Origin: Euryarchaeota archaeon TMED132
GTDB lineage: Archaea > Thermoplasmatota > Poseidoniia > Poseidoniales > Poseidoniaceae
DNA: 6,890 nt
Assembly (NCBI GenBank): GCA_002172355.2
Contig: NHGH02000006.1
Span: 1-6,890 of the forward strand
Direction of reading: 5' to 3'
The notes under the pieces are model-generated. The model had not been told where the DNA came from. It saw only the letters and a list, made by a program, of their open reading frames with translations, and did no database searches. Positions within the stretch are counted from its first letter, which is position 1. Each line of letters begins with the position of its first letter. Made by a program: the position numbers and the translations under genes. This document shows positions 1 to 5,626 of this stretch, piece by piece.

Positions 1-411
1 TGATTCTAAAGCAGAAGTCGAAATATTTTGATATTGTGGATTCTGCGTGAAGAGTGTTTCTCTAAGTAAGCAGTTATCGATTGCGGTTTGCAAATAAGAG
101 TTGTCTAATCCAATCATTAAATCTGCTTGTTGCGCATTCTTTGTCAGCATCATTTGGTCTAAAATCCCGCCTGAATCTGATTCTTTGTTGAAAACCACTT
201 CGATTCCAGTAGTATTTTCAAAATCATTAATCATAGAATCGTTGAGAGCTAATACATCATACGTTAGAATTCTAAGTTTTCCATCATTATCATGTCCAGC
301 AGGTAATGTCACGCAATCTTGTTCTAAACTTTCTAAAACTTCATCTTCTAAACAACCAGACAATGATGAAGAAAGTAAAATTAAAGTCATGGCAAATAAT
401 TTAAAATTCAT
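1..411 (-). CDS. thiB: Thiamine ABC transporter substrate-binding lipoprotein, ThiB/TbpA-like (partial, C-terminus off the left edge)
   Basis: The first 137 codons are visible, open to base 1 with no stop. Residues 1-20 form a lipoprotein signal peptide: a short basic N-terminus, a hydrophobic stretch and a lipobox LSGC with the lipidated Cys at residue 20. An acidic linker follows. From about residue 46 the sequence matches the start of periplasmic thiamine-binding proteins: LRILTYDVLALND (compare TYDSF in TbpA), a segment ending in TTGIEVVF, GGILDQM, then ADLMIGLDNSYL (compare ADVVLGLDNNLL). Family role: an extracellular, membrane-anchored receptor that delivers thiamine or its phosphates to a ThiP/ThiQ permease, which would be expected further left. 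The ATG at 411-409 lies 2 bp after the thiR stop and has a GGAGG ribosome binding site at 419-423, so it is probably co-transcribed with thiR. Substrate specificity is inferred from the motifs plus the ThiR neighbour. A related iron or other family-1 binding protein is the main alternative. Confidence 0.85.
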   Translation of the reverse strand, partial: MNFKLFAMTLILLSSSLSGCLEDEVLESLEQDCVTLPAGHDNDGKLRILTYDVLALNDSMINDFENTTGIEVVFNKESDSGGILDQMMLTKNAQQADLMIGLDNSYLQTAIDNCLLRETLFTQNPQYQNISTSALES

Positions 412-413
412 GT

Positions 414-1271
414 TCAAACCTCCAACGAAGCAACAATTTGGTGAGTTCTATCAATCAATTCTAATGGATTATGGGCAAGAATGTACATACTTGGCTCCCA
501 TCCAAAATCTCCAGTATCTAGAATTACATCCAATTTATTATGAGAGCCTGAGATTTTACCTTTACTAGAAAGTGCAAATGAATACCCCAACTGGTCGCAC
601 ATTTGCTTAATTTTCTTTTGTTCAAGTTTATTGTCTCCATTCATTGGATTGATGTTGATTATTGAAGTCTTAGCCTCATTCATTATGTGTGCCTGTAATA
701 GCAAACTTGCAAGGTGACTAGAAACACCAAAACTTGGAGTCTCATGATGGCGTAATTTATCTTCAACAATGGAAATCTTACCAGGGAATGCTGCAACTTC
801 CGAAACATCCCTAGCACCCTTGTTACATGACGCAATGTTCATCCCAACAGCAGGCATCACATGTTTGATTCTTTTAGAATCGAGTCTACCAATAGCCCAC
901 TCCAGTCTTCTAAGTAATGCTCTTTGTTCTTGCCCTTGGTCTAAATCTAATCCTGTCAAGGTTTTGTCAAATCTAATTGTATGATTGCCCTTGAATTGAA
1001 ATTCAACGACCAGTCTTTGTCTTATAATTTCGCCCTTAGGTCCAATAGAGTTCAATGCTTGAGATAATTCACTCGACCATGCATCAACAATTGCTTCATC
1101 TCCTGAAGACGCTAACTGAATTGTAGATTTTTGAATATGGCGTGATATTGTACTTTGTGTTGAGCCAAGAATGTCAGCAATTTCAGCCTGAGACCAGCCT
1201 TTACTGCGTAAATCCTTTGCAACATCTTGGTGTAATCTATCGAGCCACTTACTTCCTACGTCTCCTAGCAT
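414..1271 (-). CDS. thiR: ThiR-type transcriptional regulator of thiamine genes (HTH + ThiN domain)
   Basis: A 285-residue protein. Residues about 23-47 form a helix-turn-helix (SKGWSQAEIADILGSTQSTI, then SRH), similar to Xre/Trp-repressor-like N-termini of ThiR. Residues about 50-135 are a linker region I do not recognise. Residues about 138-283 are a ThiN domain: MPAVGMNIA, DVSEVAAFPGK, PSFGVSSHLAS, IININP and DVILDTGDFGWEPSMYIL. ThiN is thiamine-phosphate synthase in archaeal ThiDN. When fused to an HTH it serves as the ligand-sensing part of a repressor of thiamine synthesis and uptake genes. In the ThiN motif PGR...FGxSxH the Arg is Lys165 here, while the His (H186) is kept. This fits a binding rather than a catalytic domain. 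The gene is transcribed with thiB downstream (2-bp gap), which supports thiamine as its theme and suggests autoregulation. The start ATG 1271-1269 precedes the HTH directly; a weak AGGT lies just upstream. Confidence 0.88.
   Translation of the reverse strand: MLGDVGSKWLDRLHQDVAKDLRSKGWSQAEIADILGSTQSTISRHIQKSTIQLASSGDEAIVDAWSSELSQALNSIGPKGEIIRQRLVVEFQFKGNHTIRFDKTLTGLDLDQGQEQRALLRRLEWAIGRLDSKRIKHVMPAVGMNIASCNKGARDVSEVAAFPGKISIVEDKLRHHETPSFGVSSHLASLLLQAHIMNEAKTSIININPMNGDNKLEQKKIKQMCDQLGYSFALSSKGKISGSHNKLDVILDTGDFGWEPSMYILAHNPLELIDRTHQIVASLEV
419..423 (-). promoter_or_regulatory. Shine-Dalgarno site of thiB
   Basis: GGAGG on the minus strand, 7 nt before the ATG at 411-409 and inside the last codons of thiR. 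It fixes the thiB start and suggests translational coupling of the two genes. Confidence 0.75.
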
Positions 1272-1274
1272 ATT

Positions 1275-1308
1275 ACCTGTTACTAGGTTTTACTATTCAA
1301 TGTTACTA
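1275..1308. promoter_or_regulatory. Candidate operator cluster at the thiR start (three TTACTA copies and an ACCT-N6-AGGT dyad)
   Basis: TTACTA occurs at 1280-1285, 1290-1295 and 1303-1308; the outer two are part of an exact 8-bp repeat TGTTACTA (1278-1285 and 1301-1308). A perfect dyad ACCT-N6-AGGT spans 1275-1288. The cluster lies between the candidate TATA box and the thiR ATG, where a repressor would block initiation. Binding by ThiR itself is an inference; I do not recall a ThiR consensus well enough to compare. Confidence 0.4.
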
Positions 1309-1310
1309 AT

Positions 1311-1318
1311 TATTTATG
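1311..1318 (-). promoter_or_regulatory. Candidate TATA box of the thiR-thiB operon
   Basis: Minus-strand CATAAATA. An archaeal start site about 26 nt downstream would fall near 1288, giving a short 5' leader of roughly 17 nt before the thiR ATG. Placement is by spacing and AT-richness only, in an AT-rich background. Confidence 0.4.
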
Positions 1319-1449
1319 CAGGTTGAATGGAGTTTTACGATTGAAATAGATTATTCAGATTTATTTATTCATATTTTTTTATTTTTTTGGAAGTTATTAT
1401 TAGAATTAAATTTAAATCACATCATTTATTGAATAAAAGACAAATTATC

Positions 1450-1480
1450 TGCATTATTGCTCCTTAGTACGTATAATGCA
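1450..1480. repeat. 8-bp perfect inverted repeat with 15-bp spacer
   Basis: TGCATTAT at 1450-1457 and ATAATGCA at 1473-1480 are exact inverted copies. The element sits in the middle of the divergent region, about 125 bp before the decarboxylase ATG and 180 bp before the thiR ATG. It could be a dimeric regulator site or a hairpin; AT-rich DNA makes chance occurrence possible. Confidence 0.35.
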
Positions 1481-1537
1481 TCACGGGTAATATTCTATTC
1501 AAATTAAATTAACCCTCTTATTATGTAATTCTATTAC

Positions 1538-1545
1538 TATTAAAT
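1538..1545 (+). promoter_or_regulatory. Candidate TATA box of the decarboxylase gene
   Basis: TATTAAAT, about 60 bp before the ATG at 1604. The predicted start near 1568 would give a leader of about 36 nt that contains the ribosome binding site. Another TTACTA copy (1534-1539) overlaps it. Confidence 0.35.
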
Positions 1546-1562
1546 CAGCATATCACAGCATA
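1546..1562. repeat. Tandem CAGCATA direct repeat at 10-bp period
   Basis: CAGCATA at 1546-1552 and 1556-1562, one helical turn apart, placed between the candidate TATA box and the expected transcription start of the decarboxylase gene. A regulator binding one face of the helix could use it; function is not shown. Confidence 0.3.
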
Positions 1563-1592
1563 AGACTAAGGCTTGAATGGATTAGCCGGCTT

Positions 1593-1598
1593 GAGGAG
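1593..1598 (+). promoter_or_regulatory. Shine-Dalgarno site of the decarboxylase gene
   Basis: GAGGAG, 5 nt before ATG 1604-1606; supports that start. The same 9-mer CTTGAGGAG recurs at 1610-1618 inside the coding sequence (codons Leu-Glu-Glu), with no start codon suitably placed after it. Confidence 0.7.
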
Positions 1599-1603
1599 AG
1601 ATT

Positions 1604-3025
1604 ATGGTTCTTGAGGAGTTCATCGATAGCCTGGCTGATCGGATTGTCAATTATGCCAAGTCAAGTCATGATAAATCCAATAAAACACTTGACTTCATGA
1701 CTTCTTATTCACGTTCTAAGACAACAGACCTTAAATTACCGCTTGAGGGCTTAGGTCCACAATCAGTAATGGATGATATCGATGAATTTCTAAAACAATG
1801 CGTTAAGACTAATCGTAGTGGATTCATGAATCCACTTTGGGGTGGACTAAACATTACTGCTTTTGCCGGCGAGGTGATTTCAGCTCTAACCAATCAATCA
1901 ATGTATACCTACGAACTTGCCCCACTTGCTACACTAATTGAGCAGACTATAATTAAGCGAATGTCCGAAATAATTGGTTTTGCCGAAGGATTTGGCACCA
2001 TGACTACAGGTGGTTCTAATGGAAACATGCTAGGTATGTTATGTGCTAGACAGTCTATCCTCCCCCAATCTTCGAAGGTCGGTTTTAATGGCAGTAAATA
2101 TGTTGCATTTGTTTCCAGTGAATCTCATTACTCTGTCTTGATGTCTGCTAATGTAGTGGGTATTGGTCACCAAAATGTAATAAAAGTGGCTTGTGATGAA
2201 AAAGGAAGAATGAAATCGTCTTCATTAGAGGAAGAAATTACTAGAAGCCGTGCTAATGGCTTAATCCCCTTTTGTATCATTGCAACCTCTGGTACTACTG
2301 TTCGAGGTGCTTTTGACCCGCTTGATGAAATTGCAACAATCGCTCATAGTGAATCGATTTGGCTACATGTTGATGCCGCATGGGGTGGAAGTTGTCTGTT
2401 TTCCTCAAAGAAGAGGCAATTAATGAAAGGAGTTGAATTAGCGGATAGTGTTTGTTGGGATGCACACAAAATGATGGGTATGCCATTGATTTGTAGTGCT
2501 TTTATAGTAAAGAATGCACAGATTTTGAGTAGTGTTTGTTCTCACGGAGATGTGGCTCACTATTTGTTTCATGATGAAACTAAAGATATTGATTTAGGAC
2601 GTTTTTCATTACAATGCGGTAGAAGAAATGATTCGCTTAAGTTATGGCTTGCTTGGAGGGAGATTGGAGATTCAGGTTGGGCAAAAATGGTAGACCATTA
2701 TTGTGAATTAGCTGATTATCTAGAAGAAAGAATCGTCGCAGAACCAAATTTAGAGATGTGTTCTGATAGGGAATGGACAAATGTTTGCTTTAGGTATAAT
2801 GACAAATCACGTGCTGATGACTTGAATCAGTTAAACTTGGAGATAAGAAATAGGCTACTGAAAGAGGGTGAAGTAATCGTCAGTCGTTCCAATATTGGCG
2901 ATGATATAGTTCTCAGACCTGTTATTTCTAATCCTGCAGTCCATACAGATATTATTGATTCCTTGATCGAAAAGGTGAATTTACACGCTTTGGAAATTAT
3001 CTCCGATATTCCTTCATCTAACTGA
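1604..3025 (+). CDS. Group II PLP-dependent amino-acid decarboxylase (glutamate/cysteine-sulfinate/aspartate decarboxylase family)
   Basis: 473 residues, full length for the family; cytosolic, no signal peptide. It resembles GAD/CSAD rather than the archaeal MfnA type: NPLWGGLN (76-83), YTYELAP (101-107), TTGGSNGNM (134-142, phosphate loop), SESHYS with the PLP-stacking His175, ATSGTT (227-232), HVDAAWGG with Asp257 for the pyridine nitrogen, and WDAHKMMG with the Schiff-base Lys289. QCGRRND follows at 337-343, and LRPVISNP carries Arg438, matching the substrate-carboxylate Arg of GAD. The reaction is removal of the alpha-carboxylate of an acidic amino acid, giving GABA, beta-alanine or (hypo)taurine precursors; the substrate cannot be read from sequence. 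The catalytic loop before QCGRR (about 321-335) is a few residues shorter than in GAD65 and lacks the usual Tyr. The gene has its own SD and ends 55 bp before the gcvT ATG, same strand. A link to glycine cleavage is not evident. Confidence 0.9.
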   Translation: MVLEEFIDSLADRIVNYAKSSHDKSNKTLDFMTSYSRSKTTDLKLPLEGLGPQSVMDDIDEFLKQCVKTNRSGFMNPLWGGLNITAFAGEVISALTNQSMYTYELAPLATLIEQTIIKRMSEIIGFAEGFGTMTTGGSNGNMLGMLCARQSILPQSSKVGFNGSKYVAFVSSESHYSVLMSANVVGIGHQNVIKVACDEKGRMKSSSLEEEITRSRANGLIPFCIIATSGTTVRGAFDPLDEIATIAHSESIWLHVDAAWGGSCLFSSKKRQLMKGVELADSVCWDAHKMMGMPLICSAFIVKNAQILSSVCSHGDVAHYLFHDETKDIDLGRFSLQCGRRNDSLKLWLAWREIGDSGWAKMVDHYCELADYLEERIVAEPNLEMCSDREWTNVCFRYNDKSRADDLNQLNLEIRNRLLKEGEVIVSRSNIGDDIVLRPVISNPAVHTDIIDSLIEKVNLHALEIISDIPSSN

Positions 3026-3027
3026 AT

Positions 3028-3044
3028 TAGAAATTCTATTTTTT
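3028..3044 (+). terminator. Weak candidate terminator after the decarboxylase gene
   Basis: A tiny palindrome TAGAA-A-TTCTA (3028-3038) runs into six T at 3039-3044. Archaeal termination can occur at oligo-T alone. The stem is too short to be convincing by itself, and read-through into gcvT is possible. Confidence 0.3.
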
Positions 3045-3051
3045 ACTTGAG

Positions 3052-3060
3052 TTTAAGGAG
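3052..3060 (+). promoter_or_regulatory. TTTAAGGAG element before gcvT: TATA-like box or displaced Shine-Dalgarno
   Basis: TTTAAG (3052-3057) is centred about 26 nt before ATG 3081, the spacing expected of a TATA box for a leaderless gcvT transcript. The overlapping AAGGAG (3055-3060) looks like a Shine-Dalgarno but is 20 nt from that ATG and abuts GTG 3060 with no spacing, so it serves neither start well. Confidence 0.35.
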
Positions 3061-3080
3061 TGTCTAGTTTTCCAACAACC

Positions 3081-4193
3081 ATGGGCGGGAATGAGCCGGT
3101 TCGAACCTCGCTATTCGATGAGCATGTTTCATTGGGTGGAAATATTGTAGACTTCCATGGTTTTGAACTTCCTATATGGTACAGTAATATCAAAGAAGAG
3201 CATCTTTCTACTCGGAGTAGTGCTGGATTATTTGATGTATCTCACATGGGAGTTTTCAAATTCTCAGGCGCTAATGTCAAACAATGGCTAGAGAGTATTG
3301 CTACTCAAAAAGTCACATCTATCACACCATCACGTTGTGCATACACCCACTTTTTAGATGATGATGGTTTCATTATAGATGACATGATTTTTGCAGTCGT
3401 ATCAGAGAGTGAAATTCTAGGAGTACCCAATGCCTCAATGATTGAAACGATGTGGGATTGGTTTAATTCTAAATTGCCAAGTGATGATTCAGTAACTTTA
3501 CAGAATTTATCAAGCGATTATTCTATTGTAGCACTTCAAGGGCCTCACTCAAAAAATATCTTAGTTCAAGTATTAGGTGATAACAATCATGTGGGGAGAT
3601 TCCGCTGGCAAAACTTAACACAAAATCAGCATCAAATAAGTGGATGGATTCAAGGAACTGGATATACAGGAGAATCTGGTTATGAAATTTTCATTCCAAA
3701 TAGCGAGGCGCCAGTTCTTTGGCGAGAACTGATAAAATCAGGTGCCATACCTGTAGGGCTTGGAGCAAGAGATACACTCCGTTTGGAAAAAGGATACTTG
3801 CTATCAGGGGTAGATTTTATTTGGCCGCAACTTGAATCAAGTGAACCATTCTTGGCTCGCGACACATGGGAAACAAATGTCCCATTTGGTCTTGATTTAG
3901 AACATGATTTTGTCGGTAAGAACCGAGTTATTAGTCATCATGAAGACGATGCTAGATGGTGGGGTATTCGCTACTTAGAGAAGGGGCCTTTACCTAGGCC
4001 AGGTAAAGAAGTTCACGATTTACAGGGTAATAGTATTGGTAAACTTAGTTCAGGTGCACCAGCGCCAAGTTTAGAGAACACAGGAATCGGTATTGGATAC
4101 ATAAGTGGAGTCCAAGAAGGTGATGAAGTTCTTATTGTTGCCAGTCCAAGAAAGTCAGTTCGTGCGGTAATTGTACGTCCACCATTTATTTGA
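3081..4193 (+). CDS. gcvT: Glycine cleavage system T protein (aminomethyltransferase), archaeal type
   Basis: 370 residues from ATG 3081. It transfers the methylene carbon from the aminomethyl-lipoyl arm of GcvH to tetrahydrofolate (or an archaeal pterin) and releases ammonia. The N-terminal GCV_T domain shows RTSLFDEH (8-15), PIWYSNIKEEH (31-41), GLFDVSHMG (49-57), the catalytic Asp pair in IIDDMI (98-103), VPNAS (115-119), ALQGP (151-155), GYTGESGYE (194-202) and GLGARDTLRLEKG (226-238). The C-terminal domain has DFVGK (276-280), SSGAPAPS and a terminal RPPF. The longer segment between GVDF and DFVGK resembles that of Pyrococcus GcvT, and the GYTGE motif argues against the paralogue DmdA. 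An in-frame GTG at 3060 would add 7 residues, but AAGGAG abuts it without spacing; ATG 3081 puts RTSLF at the usual distance from the start. First gene of the gcv block; gcvPA follows after 62 bp. Confidence 0.93.
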   Translation: MGGNEPVRTSLFDEHVSLGGNIVDFHGFELPIWYSNIKEEHLSTRSSAGLFDVSHMGVFKFSGANVKQWLESIATQKVTSITPSRCAYTHFLDDDGFIIDDMIFAVVSESEILGVPNASMIETMWDWFNSKLPSDDSVTLQNLSSDYSIVALQGPHSKNILVQVLGDNNHVGRFRWQNLTQNQHQISGWIQGTGYTGESGYEIFIPNSEAPVLWRELIKSGAIPVGLGARDTLRLEKGYLLSGVDFIWPQLESSEPFLARDTWETNVPFGLDLEHDFVGKNRVISHHEDDARWWGIRYLEKGPLPRPGKEVHDLQGNSIGKLSSGAPAPSLENTGIGIGYISGVQEGDEVLIVASPRKSVRAVIVRPPFI

Positions 4194-4210
4194 TGTGAAG
4201 AGGGAATATT

Positions 4211-4255
4211 ATGGTCGTTACGCGAATGGATGAAATTGTCGAAGGGGGTTATTAG
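4211..4255 (+). CDS. Candidate 14-codon leader ORF upstream of gcvPA
   Basis: ATG 4211 opens a reading frame encoding MVVTRMDEIVEGGY and ending in TAG at 4253-4255, directly abutting and in frame with the gcvPA ATG at 4256. A good ribosome binding site, GAGGG at 4200-4204, lies 6 nt before it. The peptide has no known match to me. It could be a leader peptide that couples or tunes gcvPA translation; its two consecutive Gly codons just before the stop are suggestive given the pathway, but that is speculation. It may equally be a chance ORF in the gap. Confidence 0.4.
   Translation: MVVTRMDEIVEGGY
4242..4249 (+). promoter_or_regulatory. Ribosome binding site of gcvPA
   Basis: AAGGGGGT, 6 nt before ATG 4256, an imperfect Shine-Dalgarno that overlaps the Glu-Gly-Gly codons of the leader ORF. 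The same GGGGGT core precedes gcvPB. Confidence 0.55.
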
Positions 4256-5626
4256 ATGGTTGACCAGTTACCAAATAGAGGATTAGAATTAGAAATGCTA
4301 CATGAAATGGGTATGTCAAGTATAGATGACTTGTTTGAAGATATCCCGCTTGAAGTGCGCATGAATGAACGTCTAGATTTACCACCTCCACAGTCTGAAG
4401 AAGAAATCATAGCAGATGCAAGAAGGCTATTAGGAGCAAATCTGGCCATGACTGAAGTGGTCTCCTTTTTGGGTGCAGGATTATATCGAAATTATGTTCC
4501 AGCATCAGTATTCCAATTGATTACCCGTGGAGAGTTTTTGACTTCTTACACACCATACCAACCTGAGGTTAGTCAAGGAATGTTGCAAGCCATGTGGGAA
4601 TTTCAAACATTGATTTCAGAATTAGTTGGTCTTCCTATCTCTAATTTATCACTTTATGACGGCTCAACAGCTGCTGCTGAAGCATTAACATGTGCTGTAA
4701 GAGTTCACAACCGTAAAGCTGAACAGAAAGATACTGTATATATTTCAGAATTAACTCCTCCAGATAGAATCTCAGTTATGACTAATTATTGTCAAGGTGC
4801 AGGAATTACAATCAAGTATATCAGTCATAATTCTGACGGAAGTATCGATTTATCCAGTGCCCAAGAAGCTGCTGGGTCATGTGGAGTATATGTTGAGCAA
4901 CCAAATCCTCTAGGTTTACTAGACGGTGGATATCCTCAACTTAAGGAAATTATTGGTGAAAATACCGCATTGATAGTAGGCATTCAACCAATATCTCTCG
5001 GTTTAGTTGAGGCACCAGGTCATTACGGTGCGGACATCGTGGTTGGTGAAGGACAACCTCTTGGCAGTCCAATTACTGCGGGTGGGCCAATATATGGAAT
5101 ATTTGCATGTTCCAAAACTTATCTTCGATTGATGCCGGGTAGAATCGTTGGTAAAAGTATAGACGTAGATGGCAAAGAAGCTTATTGTTTGACCCTTTCA
5201 ACTAGAGAGCAACACATTCGACGTCATCGTGCAACATCTAATATTTGTACCAATGAAACCCTGATTGCACTTATGGGTGCAATGCACATGTCATTACTTG
5301 GTCCTGAGGGACTACACCACTTGGCACTTCGAAATATTACAGCATGTAATTTAGCCAAACAAAAGTTGTCAGAATTAGGGACAATAGCATTGCCGCACTC
5401 AAATGGAACACATTTTAATGAGTTTATTGTGGAACTTCCATCCTCTGCTGCTAATTGTCTCACTTATTTGGATGGAGTTGGAATTATCGGTGGTTTTGAT
5501 GCTAGTCGATGGTATCCAGAACGTAAGAACTGGCTACTGGTGACAGTCACTGACCAAACATCAGCCAAAGAGATCGAATTACTAACTGCGCATATTGCGG
5601 TTTGGTCAGCGGGGGTGAATGCATGA
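4256..5626 (+). CDS. gcvPA: Glycine dehydrogenase (decarboxylating) subunit 1, P protein N-terminal half
   Basis: 456 residues, normal length for the separate alpha subunit. With GcvPB it forms the PLP-dependent P protein that decarboxylates glycine and passes the aminomethyl group to lipoyl-GcvH. Visible family blocks in order: MGMSSIDDLFEDIP (18-31), FLGAGLYRNYVP (71-82), EFLTSYTPYQPEVSQG (93-108), LYDGSTAAAEA (133-143), QPNPLG (215-220), GIQPISLGLVEAPGHYGADI (242-261), VVGEGQPLGSP (262-272), MPGRIVGKSIDVDGK (293-307), LSTREQHIRRHRATSNICTN (314-333), LLGPEGL (347-353), FNEFIVELP (387-395) and IIGGFD (410-415). The PLP lysine is not in this half; it is carried by GcvPB. The ATG is chosen because the family's N-terminal xLPxxxxE motif begins within the first few residues. 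Its stop overlaps the gcvPB start by 4 bp, indicating coupled, near-stoichiometric translation. Confidence 0.96.
   Translation: MVDQLPNRGLELEMLHEMGMSSIDDLFEDIPLEVRMNERLDLPPPQSEEEIIADARRLLGANLAMTEVVSFLGAGLYRNYVPASVFQLITRGEFLTSYTPYQPEVSQGMLQAMWEFQTLISELVGLPISNLSLYDGSTAAAEALTCAVRVHNRKAEQKDTVYISELTPPDRISVMTNYCQGAGITIKYISHNSDGSIDLSSAQEAAGSCGVYVEQPNPLGLLDGGYPQLKEIIGENTALIVGIQPISLGLVEAPGHYGADIVVGEGQPLGSPITAGGPIYGIFACSKTYLRLMPGRIVGKSIDVDGKEAYCLTLSTREQHIRRHRATSNICTNETLIALMGAMHMSLLGPEGLHHLALRNITACNLAKQKLSELGTIALPHSNGTHFNEFIVELPSSAANCLTYLDGVGIIGGFDASRWYPERKNWLLVTVTDQTSAKEIELLTAHIAVWSAGVNA
5611..5618 (+). promoter_or_regulatory. Ribosome binding site of gcvPB
   Basis: GGGGGTGA, one mismatch from the canonical GGAGGTGA, 4 nt before ATG 5623 and inside the end of gcvPA. 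Confidence 0.6.

Larger units (their letters stand above)
1272..1603. other. Divergent intergenic region between thiR and the decarboxylase gene
   Basis: 332 bp without a credible gene on either strand. It is very AT-rich in the middle, including a T-rich run at 1372-1388 and a perfect TTAAATTTAA palindrome at 1406-1415. It must hold the promoters for thiR (leftward) and the decarboxylase (rightward). Separate candidate sites are listed below. I saw no TPP or glycine riboswitch core motif and no tRNA-like fold. Confidence 0.8.

Noticed and set aside
101..568. 155-codon plus-strand open frame
   Set aside because: It lies antisense to the start of thiB and the end of thiR, both supported by family motifs; its translation shows no recognisable motif and it has no convincing start signal.
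769..984. 71-codon plus-strand open frame with a hydrophobic stretch
   Set aside because: Antisense to the ThiN region of thiR; composition reflects the complementary coding strand.
1372..1388. T-rich run as a transcription terminator
   Set aside because: No plus-strand gene ends upstream of it and it lies in generally AT-rich spacer; more likely base composition.
1272..1603. TPP riboswitch or other structured leader near the thiamine genes
   Set aside because: The conserved CTGAGA and ACCTGATCTGG-like core segments are not present on either strand; regulation by the ThiR protein is more plausible.
1590..1618. Duplicated CTTGAGGAG around the decarboxylase start as two alternative ribosome binding sites
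   Set aside because: The second copy is coding (Leu-Glu-Glu) and no start codon lies at a suitable distance after it.
1604..3025. MfnA (archaeal tyrosine/aspartate decarboxylase)
   Set aside because: The Schiff-base region WDAHKMMGMPLICS and QCGRRND follow the GAD/CSAD pattern, not the DPHK pattern of MfnA.
3081..4193. DMSP demethylase DmdA or another GcvT paralogue
   Set aside because: The GYTGESGYE and GLGARDTLRLE motifs and the Asp pair in IIDDMI match true GcvT, and the P-protein genes follow directly.
4194..4255. Remnant of gcvH in the gcvT-gcvPA gap
   Set aside because: Only 62 bp and no trace of the lipoyl-lysine motif.
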